A stretch of 55,065 bases of DNA from Bacteroidia bacterium (lineage in GTDB: Bacteria > Bacteroidota > Bacteroidia > UKL13-3): the NCBI GenBank assembly GCA_018058135.1, contig JAGPCK010000016.1, positions 1 to 55,065 of the forward strand, given 5' to 3'. This document shows positions 16,588-24,295 of the stretch, piece by piece. Position 1 is the first letter of the stretch. Each line of letters opens with the position of its first letter. The position numbers and the translations under genes are program-made. A model generated the notes under the pieces. The model worked only from the letters and a program-made list of their open reading frames with translations, made no database searches and was not told where the DNA came from.

Positions 16588-18552
16588 TTAAGCATGGGCT
16601 TTATCTACCCACATGTTGTTCTTTTTTATCAGGTTAATGAGCTCATCAACTGCAATAGTTGCATCTATATTCCTCTTAACCACTTCCTTGCCTTTGTATA
16701 AAGTAATTTTCCCGGGGCCCGTTCCTACATATCCGAAATCGGCATCGGCCATTTCGCCCGGTCCGTTTACAATACAGCCCATGATGCCTATTTTAACACC
16801 TTTAAGGTGATCGGTTACTGCTCTTATTCGGGCGGTTGTTTCCTGTAAGTCAAATAAGGTACGCCCACAAGACGGACAAGAGATGTATTCTGTTTTTGAA
16901 ATACGAGTTCTGCTGGCTTGCAATACCCCGAAAGCTACAGCATTAATAACCTTCGCATCAATAGCCGGATGACTTAACCAAAGCCCGTCACCGAAACCGT
17001 CAATGAATAATGCACCGGTGTCCGTTGAGGCATGCAATAAAAAAGTTTCTTTATCTTTTTCAGAGTACTTGCTCTGAATAATGACTGGTGCCTGAACACC
17101 TGAAGCCAAGCAATCTAAAAAGAACTGACGGATAGAGTGCATAGCATGCTCATTGGTTGTATGCACAACCAACACGGCATTTTTTAGGGTTGAAAGAAAA
17201 GAAAACATTTCATGATTTGCCGATGCCGTATCAACTTGTATAAAGTTGATATTTTCCGTTGGTGTTATCTTAGTTTCACCCCCTTTAAATTCTACTAAAG
17301 GATAATTATTCTTTTTGTCTTCCAGTTTCTCCCAAGTAGCTGTATTGTATATGCATTTCAATCCATTAGGTGGCATGAACGAAAGTTTATGATCACCCAA
17401 ATATAGGAAATCAACTCCCATATCTGACATGTGCCATTTATCCAATTGCTTATCATAAATATGTCCCACATCTGAAAGGTCAGCTGGGGTAATATTGGCT
17501 TTGTGACTTAGATCTGCAATTACTCTTGGAACATTTGAACCTCCGAAATTACCGGTTAAGACAGAGAGTCTTTTTTCGTATTCAAACGGGGAGAATAATT
17601 TTTCTGATTCGGGATATACAGGAGTAATAAGTTGGTGAGTTGATCTGGTAGTGTAGCGTTGTGCCAGTTTTATGGCTACGGGCGCCTCAAATTCAGGATC
17701 CTCTGTCAGCGAAACCCGTATGGTGTCACCTAAACCATCTTCGAGCAAACAACCTATTCCTAGGGCTGATTTTATTCTTCCGTCATCTCCGTCTCCGGCT
17801 TCTGTTACGCCTAAGTGCAATGGGTACAACATGTTTTCAGCACTCATTCTATTCACCAATAAACGGTAGGCCTCAACCATTACCTGCGGGTTGCTTGACT
17901 TCATTGAAAGCACAATGTTTTTGTAGTTTTCACTTTCGCAAATCCTCAGAAACTCCAAAGCGCTTTCCACCATTCCCATAGGCGTATCTCCATACCTGCT
18001 CAAAATACGGTCACTTAATGAACCGTGGTTAGTACCAATGCGCATGGCAGTTCCGTATTCTTTGCAAATTTTTACGAGGGGAATAAAGCGCTCACGTATA
18101 CGCTCCAGCTCGGCTTCGTAATCACTATCAGTGTATTCAATGGTTTCAAATTTTTTCTTATCAGCAAAATTGCCCGGGTTGATGCGTACTTTTTCTACAA
18201 TGCGTGCAGCTGCTTCTGCTGCATTTGGGGTAAAGTGAATATCGGCCACCAGCGGGGTTTGGTATCCTCTGGCTCGTAATTCTTTTTTAATGTTTTCGAG
18301 GTTTTTTGCCTCGTTAATGCTGGGAGCTGTAATCCTTACCAATTCGCAGCCCGATTCAATCATGCGGATGGACTGTTCAACAGTAGCCATTGTATTCATA
18401 GTGTCGGTTGTAGTCATGGACTGAATGCGGATGGGATAGTCGCTGCCCATGTATAAATCACCCACCTTAACCGTTGAGGTTTTACGTCTGTGGTATTGGG
18501 TTAAACCGGTGCAGTACTTTTTTGATTGATTGATTTGCTCCTGAAATGTCAT
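16588..18552 (-). CDS. ispG: 4-hydroxy-3-methylbut-2-enyl-diphosphate synthase, long form
   Basis: A [4Fe-4S] enzyme of the non-mevalonate (MEP) isoprenoid pathway. At 654 residues it is the long type found in Bacteroidota, chlamydiae and plants, with an extra domain between the TIM barrel and the iron-sulfur domain. Visible: VGDLYMGSDYPIRIQSMTTTDT near the start, GTNHGSLSDRI and LHLGVTEAGDG in the barrel, and the cluster ligands CPSCGRTLFDLQ and GIMGCIVNGPGEM at the C-terminus. The start ATG is at 18550-18552. Upstream lies a 14-bp palindrome (18566-18579). Confidence 0.95.
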   Translation of the reverse strand: MTFQEQINQSKKYCTGLTQYHRRKTSTVKVGDLYMGSDYPIRIQSMTTTDTMNTMATVEQSIRMIESGCELVRITAPSINEAKNLENIKKELRARGYQTPLVADIHFTPNAAEAAARIVEKVRINPGNFADKKKFETIEYTDSDYEAELERIRERFIPLVKICKEYGTAMRIGTNHGSLSDRILSRYGDTPMGMVESALEFLRICESENYKNIVLSMKSSNPQVMVEAYRLLVNRMSAENMLYPLHLGVTEAGDGDDGRIKSALGIGCLLEDGLGDTIRVSLTEDPEFEAPVAIKLAQRYTTRSTHQLITPVYPESEKLFSPFEYEKRLSVLTGNFGGSNVPRVIADLSHKANITPADLSDVGHIYDKQLDKWHMSDMGVDFLYLGDHKLSFMPPNGLKCIYNTATWEKLEDKKNNYPLVEFKGGETKITPTENINFIQVDTASANHEMFSFLSTLKNAVLVVHTTNEHAMHSIRQFFLDCLASGVQAPVIIQSKYSEKDKETFLLHASTDTGALFIDGFGDGLWLSHPAIDAKVINAVAFGVLQASRTRISKTEYISCPSCGRTLFDLQETTARIRAVTDHLKGVKIGIMGCIVNGPGEMADADFGYVGTGPGKITLYKGKEVVKRNIDATIAVDELINLIKKNNMWVDKAHA

Positions 18553-18565
18553 ATGGTATATGTTG

Positions 18566-18579
18566 ACGCAAATTTGCGT
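18566..18579. promoter_or_regulatory. 14-bp perfect palindrome upstream of ispG
   Basis: ACGCAAATTTGCGT is a perfect palindrome ending 13 bp before the ispG ATG region. Its centre CAAATTTG also resembles the -7 element with one mismatch. It could be an operator or chance. Confidence 0.25.
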
Positions 18580-18626
18580 GCTATTGATGAGATAACCAAT
18601 TGCCTATGTAGAAAGTTTGTTAAGCG

Positions 18627-19328
18627 TTAAATATCTCCCAATTGAGGGCGAATTAATAACTCTTCTACCACAGCATGAGCTGATAACTGGTAACAACTCC
18701 AGATAGCAGCAGAAATGTCTTCAGCTTGTATAAACCGATCTTCCGGCAAGTTGCTTGACGACCAAGATTCGGTATATGTAGCACCGGGCAACACTGCAGT
18801 TACCCGTACATTGGTTTCTTTCAATTCTTCCCTCAATACCTTACTCATGCCCAATAAGGCAAACTTACTGATGCAGTAAGAACCTCCATTGACATACGGA
18901 ATAATGCTGGCGGTGGAGCAGATATTAAAAACATGCCCTTTTTTTTGTTTCAGCATATCCGGTAATACCGCACGGGTTAAGTGATAGGCCGATGCCACAT
19001 TCACCTGAAGTAAATGTTCCAGTACACCCTCTTGTTCAGAAAGTACCTGGCCCGGCTTAAATATCCCTACATTATTAACCAATACATCGAAATGGCCCAA
19101 TTGCTTAAGTGCATCGGCAGCAAAGCTCTTGACGGAGGGCGTATCTGCTGCGTCAACTTCAGCACAATAGATATTTGTATCCGGATTACTCAGGAGTAAT
19201 TCATCCTTAAGCGACTTTAGATTATCGGGGTTTTTAGAGTAAAATGCCACACCAAAACCTTGTTGCGCAAACTTTTTCACTATGGCCCGGCCAATTCCTT
19301 TGGTGCCTCCGCTAACGAGTATATTCAT
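18627..19328 (-). CDS. SDR family NAD(P)-dependent oxidoreductase
   Basis: A 233-residue classical short-chain dehydrogenase/reductase from the ATG at 19326-19328 (MNILVSGGTKGIG); the frame extends eight codons further. The cofactor motif is SGGTKGIGRAI, the NNxG-like motif is NNVGIF, and the catalytic residues are Ser in NICSTAS, Tyr and Lys in GGSYCISKFAL. After GATYTE the end is short, about the normal minimum. The substrate is unknown. It diverges from the mlaE gene. Confidence 0.88.
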   Translation of the reverse strand: MNILVSGGTKGIGRAIVKKFAQQGFGVAFYSKNPDNLKSLKDELLLSNPDTNIYCAEVDAADTPSVKSFAADALKQLGHFDVLVNNVGIFKPGQVLSEQEGVLEHLLQVNVASAYHLTRAVLPDMLKQKKGHVFNICSTASIIPYVNGGSYCISKFALLGMSKVLREELKETNVRVTAVLPGATYTESWSSSNLPEDRFIQAEDISAAIWSCYQLSAHAVVEELLIRPQLGDI

Positions 19329-19397
19329 GGTGGGGATATTTCTTGCTCGCAAAATAAAGCCTAATATTCCTATATTTACACGGTTTTTTAAAGCGGA

Positions 19398-20135
19398 ATG
19401 ACATTTTTTTACGTATTCGGAAAGTACTTGCTCTTTATGAAAGACGCCTTCTCCAAGCCCGAGAAGTTTCGCATTTTCAGAGAGCGTTTATTGCAAGAGA
19501 TGTACTCTATTGGAGTAGGCTCGTTGGGTATTGTTGCGATAATCTCACTTTTTATAGGAGCTGTAACAACCGTACAAACTGCTTATCAATTGGTGAGTGG
19601 ATTAGTTTCCCGAACTATAATAGGAACCATTGTAAGTGAATCAACGATATTGGAACTGGCACCTACCATTACCAGTTTGGTTTTGGCAGGAAAAATAGGT
19701 TCCAGCATTGCCGGTGAAATAGGAACCATGCGTGTTACAGAGCAAATAGATGCTTTGGAAATTATGGGTATTAACTCAGCCAATTTTTTAGTGTTACCCA
19801 AAGTGGTTGCCAGTATGATTATGATTCCTATGCTTATCATTATTTCCATTTTCCTCGGAATATCAGGAGGTTTGATGGCAGGTAAGTTTTCAGGTATTTT
19901 ACCGGTAGAAGAGTTTATGAAAGGTGCACGTTCAACCTTTCAAGGGTACACAGTGTTTTTTGCCTTAACAAAGGCCGTAACCTTTGCTTACATTATCACT
20001 TCTGTTTCTGCATTTCAGGGATACTTTACCCATGGCGGAGCTTTGGAAGTAGGGCAGTCAAGTACCAAAGCTGTTGTGTACAGCGCAGTGCTGATACTTT
20101 TTGCTGATTACGTTTTAGCTCAACTGATGTTATAA
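19398..20135 (+). CDS. mlaE: MlaE family ABC transporter permease
   Basis: The inner-membrane permease of an Mla-type phospholipid transporter that keeps outer-membrane lipid asymmetry. The 245 residues have five or six hydrophobic segments and the MlaE signature block LVLAGKIGSSIAGEIGTMRVTEQIDALEIMGI (about 98-129). The ATG at 19398 fits the family N-terminus (an amphipathic helix before SIGVGSLGIV). It is followed three bases later by the ATPase gene. The MCE-domain substrate-binding subunit is not next to them. Confidence 0.92.
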   Translation: MTFFYVFGKYLLFMKDAFSKPEKFRIFRERLLQEMYSIGVGSLGIVAIISLFIGAVTTVQTAYQLVSGLVSRTIIGTIVSESTILELAPTITSLVLAGKIGSSIAGEIGTMRVTEQIDALEIMGINSANFLVLPKVVASMIMIPMLIIISIFLGISGGLMAGKFSGILPVEEFMKGARSTFQGYTVFFALTKAVTFAYIITSVSAFQGYFTHGGALEVGQSSTKAVVYSAVLILFADYVLAQLML

Positions 20136-20138
20136 AGT

Positions 20139-20876
20139 ATGATTGAGGTAAAAAATATTTCAAAAGCTTTTGGGGAAAAGAAGGTACTTGAAGATGTATC
20201 CGCTACTTTTTTAAAAGGCAAAACTAATTTTATTATAGGTGCCAGCGGAAGCGGAAAAAGTGTGATGATGAAATGTATGGTGGGCTTGGAAGAGGTAGAT
20301 AGCGGAGCCATTTTATATGAGGGACGTGACTTTACTCATCTGGGTTACGAAGAAAGGAAAGACATCAGAAAAGAAATAGGTATGTTGTTTCAGGGAACTG
20401 CCTTGTTTGATTCACTTACCGTACAGGAAAATGTAGAGTTCCCTTTAAAGATGTTTTCGTCTATGTCTTCATCTGAAAGACTGGATAGGGTAAATACTTG
20501 CCTGCAACGTGTTAACCTTCAAAATGTAAATCAGCTTTATCCTTCTTCACTTAGCGGAGGAATGAAAAAACGTGTGGGTATTGCCAGGGCTATTTCGCTT
20601 AATCCCAGCTATCTGTTTTGTGATGAGCCCAATTCTGGGCTTGATCCGCTTACCTCACGTGTAATTGATGAACTGATTAAAGAAATTACGGAAGAGTATA
20701 ATATAACTACGATTATCAATACACATGATATGAAAAGTGTTTTTGATATGGGGGAGAATATAATTTTTATATGGAAAGGTAAGAAATGGTGGGATGGCCA
20801 CCGCAAGCAAATCAGAACCTCAGGTAATGAGGAGTTATACGATTTTATGAAGGCGTACGATATTGAATATGTATGA
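20139..20876 (+). CDS. mlaF: MlaF-type ABC transporter ATP-binding protein
   Basis: 245 residues. Walker A is GASGSGKSV (34-42), the Q-loop is GMLFQGTALFDSLTV, the signature is LSGGMKKRVGIARAI, typical of the MlaF/Ttg2A branch, Walker B is YLFCDEPNSGLDP, and the switch histidine is in NTHDMKSV. The LSGGMKKR form separates it from importers. It pairs with the permease three bases upstream as one transcription unit. Confidence 0.92.
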   Translation: MIEVKNISKAFGEKKVLEDVSATFLKGKTNFIIGASGSGKSVMMKCMVGLEEVDSGAILYEGRDFTHLGYEERKDIRKEIGMLFQGTALFDSLTVQENVEFPLKMFSSMSSSERLDRVNTCLQRVNLQNVNQLYPSSLSGGMKKRVGIARAISLNPSYLFCDEPNSGLDPLTSRVIDELIKEITEEYNITTIINTHDMKSVFDMGENIIFIWKGKKWWDGHRKQIRTSGNEELYDFMKAYDIEYV

Positions 20877-20941
20877 TAAGTATCAGCTGATTTAATGATT
20901 GATCTTATGATACTTTACGAACAATAATTTGAAATTTGAAT

Positions 20942-21610
20942 ATGAAAAGAGTACTTGTTTTTACAGTCTTGAGTTTTGTTATTGGAGGGGTTATTTATTC
21001 GTGCAAGCATGAACCGGAGCCAATTCCGTTGCCTCCTGTAGAACCAGTTTGTTTTCAGGAAGAAGTATTACCTATTTTCCGCTCCAATTGCGCGATGTCG
21101 GGTTGCCATAGTGCGCAATCTGCTCAGGATGGAATTATTCTTGACAACTATTTTAATATTTTGTCATCGGGTGTAGTTCCATTTAATCCAAATGAAAGTG
21201 AAGTTTATGAAGTTTTACTGGAACAAGATCCGGATGATAGAATGCCTTTAGCACCGGCACCACCTCTAAGTTCTGCTCAAATCGGAATTATTTATGCCTG
21301 GATTGCACAAGGTGCTCGAAATGATTCTTGTGCAACTGAATGCGATACCGTAAACGTAACGTATTCTAATCAGGTGACTAAAGTTCTCAATGGCAATTGT
21401 ATGGGTTGTCACAGAGGCCCCTCCCCAAGTGGTAACGTAAATCTTGATGGTTACACAAATCTAAAAACATGGGTTGATAACGGTAAACTTAGCCTGTCTG
21501 TTAATCAACAAAATGGAGCCACACCTATGCCTTACCTTTCGCCACGCATGAATGATTGCAATGTTCGCACTATTCAAATATGGATTGACAACGGAGCATT
21601 AAACAACTGA
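20942..21610 (+). CDS. Lipoprotein with two haem c sites (diheme cytochrome-like)
   Basis: 222 residues from the ATG at 20942. A TTG two codons upstream is less likely. Lipobox IYSC puts the lipid on Cys21. Two similar halves each carry a haem-binding motif: C50-x4-C55-H56 (unusual four-residue spacing) and C153-x2-C156-H157. Each is followed by a Met-Pro (M101 and M196), a likely sixth iron ligand, and a closing WIxxGAxND/N motif (IAQGARND, IDNGALNN). This is the small cytochrome repeat common in Bacteroidota and Planctomycetes. It leads a set of three haem lipoproteins and a barrel. Confidence 0.8.
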   Translation: MKRVLVFTVLSFVIGGVIYSCKHEPEPIPLPPVEPVCFQEEVLPIFRSNCAMSGCHSAQSAQDGIILDNYFNILSSGVVPFNPNESEVYEVLLEQDPDDRMPLAPAPPLSSAQIGIIYAWIAQGARNDSCATECDTVNVTYSNQVTKVLNGNCMGCHRGPSPSGNVNLDGYTNLKTWVDNGKLSLSVNQQNGATPMPYLSPRMNDCNVRTIQIWIDNGALNN

Positions 21611-21611
21611 T

Positions 21612-22085
21612 ATGAAATTAAGAATTTTAACTCTGGCAGTAATTGCAATATTTGCAGTAGCCTGTTCTCATTATGATGAGTTACAGAAAAATATTTTGCA
21701 AAGTAAAAATGGTAATGACGAGAGTCACAATCAAGGACGTGATTGTATGCAGTGTCACAAAGCAGGTGGCGAAGCAGGTAAATTTGAAAGTGCTAAATGG
21801 TGGAATATTGGCGGAACCGTTTACAGTGCAAACGGCATTGTTCCATCAGTAAACGGTAAGGTCTATTTGTATACGCAACCCAACGGGCAGGGGGAGTTAA
21901 AGTATGCCTTTGAAATTGATGCTTTGGGTAATGTGTATACCAACCAGATTATTGATTTCCGCCCGGGTTTATATCCTTATGTGGTGAGTGCCACGGGCGG
22001 TACTGCTGCTATGAACTCTATTCTTCCTCATGGTAAGTGTAACAGTTGCCATGGTGTTTCAACCGATCGAATTACAGTTAATTAA
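21612..22085 (+). CDS. Lipoprotein with two CxxCH haem c motifs
   Basis: 157 residues. The signal ends in FAVACSHY, with the lipid on Cys18. Haem sites are C45-M-Q-C48-H49 and C143-N-S-C146-H147, placed near the two ends of the protein. The central region (residues 60-135) is beta-rich (GGTVYSANGIVPSVNGKVYLYTQ), possibly a carboxypeptidase-regulatory-like sandwich. So it looks like a beta domain framed by two haems. It begins one base after the previous stop and is likely an electron-carrying partner of its neighbours. Confidence 0.75.
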   Translation: MKLRILTLAVIAIFAVACSHYDELQKNILQSKNGNDESHNQGRDCMQCHKAGGEAGKFESAKWWNIGGTVYSANGIVPSVNGKVYLYTQPNGQGELKYAFEIDALGNVYTNQIIDFRPGLYPYVVSATGGTAAMNSILPHGKCNSCHGVSTDRITVN

Positions 22086-22099
22086 AAATTATAAAAAAT

Positions 22100-22477
22100 A
22101 TGAAGAGATTATTTTTATTGCTAACCTTTGGGGTAGTGATGAGCTCAGTTCTCAACTCCTGTTATTATGACAAAGAAGAGGAGTTGTACCCCAATTCATT
22201 TGGCAGTTGCGATACAACAGATACTAAATACTCCACAGCGGTTAGAAAGATTCTGGATGCCAACTGTATGGGTAGTGCCTGTCATTCTACCGGACAGTTG
22301 AGTTATGATTTCAGTTCACACGCAGGTGTTGCTCAGGCAGCTAATTCAGGTAAGCTGGTGAGTGCCATCAAACAAGATGGTTCAGCTTCTAATATGCCTA
22401 AGGGTGGAGGGAAATTGACTGACTGCAATATTCAAATCATTGAAAGCTGGGTGAAAAAAGGAGCTCAAAACAACTAA
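22100..22477 (+). CDS. Small monoheme lipoprotein
   Basis: 125 residues. The lipobox is VLNSC (Cys21). One haem motif, C56-MGSA-C61-H62, again has the four-residue spacing, with a Met-Pro (M99) and the ending WVKKGAQNN. It is homologous to the repeat in the 20942 protein. The stop TAA overlaps the ATG of the barrel gene by one base, which strongly suggests a joint complex or pathway. Confidence 0.75.
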   Translation: MKRLFLLLTFGVVMSSVLNSCYYDKEEELYPNSFGSCDTTDTKYSTAVRKILDANCMGSACHSTGQLSYDFSSHAGVAQAANSGKLVSAIKQDGSASNMPKGGGKLTDCNIQIIESWVKKGAQNN

Positions 22478-23376
22478 TGAATCAACGCATGAAAAAAATA
22501 TTATTACCTATAGCATTATTGTTAAGTTTTCAGGTATTCGCTCAGGAAGACCTACTGGCCGAGTTAGAAAAAGAGCAAACAGAAGAGACACCAACACCTG
22601 TTTATGCTACATTTAAATCAACTCGTGTCATCAACGGACACTCAGTTGAAAATATAGCCGCCAAACACCTTGATTTCAGAATATCTCACCGATTTGGAAA
22701 TTTGAATACAGGCGAATACGAATTGTTTGGTTTAGACCAGGCAACCCTGCGTTTAGGTTTTGAATACGGCATAAATGAAGACCTGATGATTGGTTTCGGC
22801 CGAACTACCGTTGGTAAAACATTGGATGGTTTTGTAAAGTATAAAATACTCTCTCAGAAAAAAGACGATAATGGATCTCCAGTTACTATTTCTTATTTCG
22901 GAAGTACTACACTTAAAACACAGAAGTGGGAAGATCCTTCCCGAAACAACTATTTTACCAGCAGACTTAATTTTTGCAATCAGTTGCTTATTGCTCGTAA
23001 ATTTAATGAGCATCTTTCCATACAATTAACGCCAACACACATTCACAAAAATCTGGTCGAACTTAAAAAAGATCCGAATGATTTATTTGCAATGGGTATG
23101 GGTGGTTCAGTAAAAATTACCCGAAGTACCCGTTTTAATGTAGAGTGGTTTCCGATGTTGAATGGAAATGACGGGAAAGTGTATGCAAATAATTTTTCTG
23201 TAGGATTTGATATTGAAACCGGAGGGCACGTGTTTCAATTGCATTTCACTAACTCAGTAGGACAAAACGAGCCTCAGTTTATAACTGAGACCACAGGCAA
23301 ATGGGACAAAGGAGATATACGTTTCGGATTTAATATTTCACGTACATTTTCTTTCGATCGTTCAGCCAAGGAATAA
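22477..23376 (+). CDS. DUF5777 family outer-membrane beta-barrel protein
   Basis: 299 residues with a signal peptide ending at VFAQ (an internal ATG at 22489 gives a tidier MKKILLPIALLLSFQ start). The mature protein alternates amphipathic strands, and the block AAKHLDFRISHRFGNLNTGEYELFGLDQATLRLGFEYG is characteristic of DUF5777. The final residues form a barrel-like C-terminal strand (IRFGFNISRTFSF). It may hold or contact the three haem lipoproteins encoded directly upstream. A strong terminator follows. Confidence 0.82.
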   Translation: MNQRMKKILLPIALLLSFQVFAQEDLLAELEKEQTEETPTPVYATFKSTRVINGHSVENIAAKHLDFRISHRFGNLNTGEYELFGLDQATLRLGFEYGINEDLMIGFGRTTVGKTLDGFVKYKILSQKKDDNGSPVTISYFGSTTLKTQKWEDPSRNNYFTSRLNFCNQLLIARKFNEHLSIQLTPTHIHKNLVELKKDPNDLFAMGMGGSVKITRSTRFNVEWFPMLNGNDGKVYANNFSVGFDIETGGHVFQLHFTNSVGQNEPQFITETTGKWDKGDIRFGFNISRTFSFDRSAKE

Positions 23377-23388
23377 TATATTCGGTTA

Positions 23389-23430
23389 GCAATAAAAAGG
23401 AGAGCAGTATTTTGCTCTCCTTTTTATTGC
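23389..23430. terminator. Bidirectional rho-independent terminator
   Basis: An 18-bp stem: GCAATAAAAAGGAGAGCA (23389-23406) pairs with TGCTCTCCTTTTTATTGC (23413-23430), loop GTATTT. It ends the cytochrome-barrel operon and the facing lipoprotein gene. Confidence 0.88.
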
Positions 23431-23444
23431 AACAGGGAGAAGGA

Positions 23445-24032
23445 TTATTTTGCGGAGGGGTTAATTTTAATAGAACTGATATTGGAAGTGTATGTTTTAC
23501 CTCCCCAACGTAAAGTGAACCAGAATTTAGCCTCCGGTTGCAAGGCATCAAAATCATGCGCAGGAGATAGGTTGGCTTTTTGATTTACGGTGCTCTTCCA
23601 CATCCATCCGTATTCTTCTGTACTGTTAAACCGCATCTGCCCGAAAAATAATTGTTGCAGGGGACTTCTGAATAACACCTCTGTTTTATGCGGGTCAATG
23701 TAAAGTAACTCGCCCGAGTCGTAGTTGGGTGGGAGAGAATACAAAATGTACATAGGATATTTCTGGTTAGCACCTTGTCCGTAAACCTTTAAAATATTCA
23801 TTATGGTATCCATGTCAATGGCCAACATTGAGTCAGAATGATTGGTAAATAGACAGATTAATGATGCATCTGGCGATTTATCAGGAGTAAATTCCGTTTC
23901 GGTAATTTTCAACTCTACACTATATACCGAGGAAGTAGATTGTGAAGGTATTGTAGCTGCTTTTTGAGGCGTTTTTGAACAGGCCAACAACAGGATTGAA
24001 ACAGAAGTATAAAACAGCGTTTTTGAAAGCAT
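23445..24032 (-). CDS. Hypothetical lipoprotein
   Basis: 195 residues. The signal MLSKTLFYTSVSILLLACSK has a lipobox LLAC. The mature part is beta-rich with no family I recognise; it contains SLICLFTNHSDSMLAIDMDTIM and TSNISSIKINPSAK at the end. An immunoglobulin-like fold is possible but unproven. It has a textbook promoter (24064-24094) and a shared terminator with the cytochrome operon. Confidence 0.65.
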   Translation of the reverse strand: MLSKTLFYTSVSILLLACSKTPQKAATIPSQSTSSVYSVELKITETEFTPDKSPDASLICLFTNHSDSMLAIDMDTIMNILKVYGQGANQKYPMYILYSLPPNYDSGELLYIDPHKTEVLFRSPLQQLFFGQMRFNSTEEYGWMWKSTVNQKANLSPAHDFDALQPEAKFWFTLRWGGKTYTSNISSIKINPSAK

Positions 24033-24063
24033 GGTGTAAGGTTTAACTAACGATTAACCTAAA

Positions 24064-24094
24064 CAAATATAGTTCTTCAGTTTTGAAGAGCAAA
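24064..24094 (-). promoter_or_regulatory. Consensus Bacteroidota promoter for the 24032 lipoprotein gene
   Basis: On the minus strand TTTG (24094-24091), a 19-bp spacer and TATATTTG (24071-24064) form an exact TTTG-N19-TAnnTTTG promoter. The start is expected near 24057, about 25 nt before the ATG. Confidence 0.7.
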
Positions 24095-24295
24095 TGTTTG
24101 ATTGCTATGCCTCGTTTAAGTTTCATTTAAAGGTTTTTTGAGTTTTCGTAAAGCGATTTTAAATCTTTTCTGTTTTGTGAATTATAGAAACACAGACACA
24201 ACTTAATATGTAATGTGATAACAATCAGTTTCATTTATGATTTACTTCATATTTACTTTTTATTGCTATGATCAAATTTGTAGAAAAAGAAATAA

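Noticed and set aside
20936..20941. TTG as the start of the diheme lipoprotein
   Set aside because: The ATG two codons later gives a normal MKR-type lipoprotein signal.
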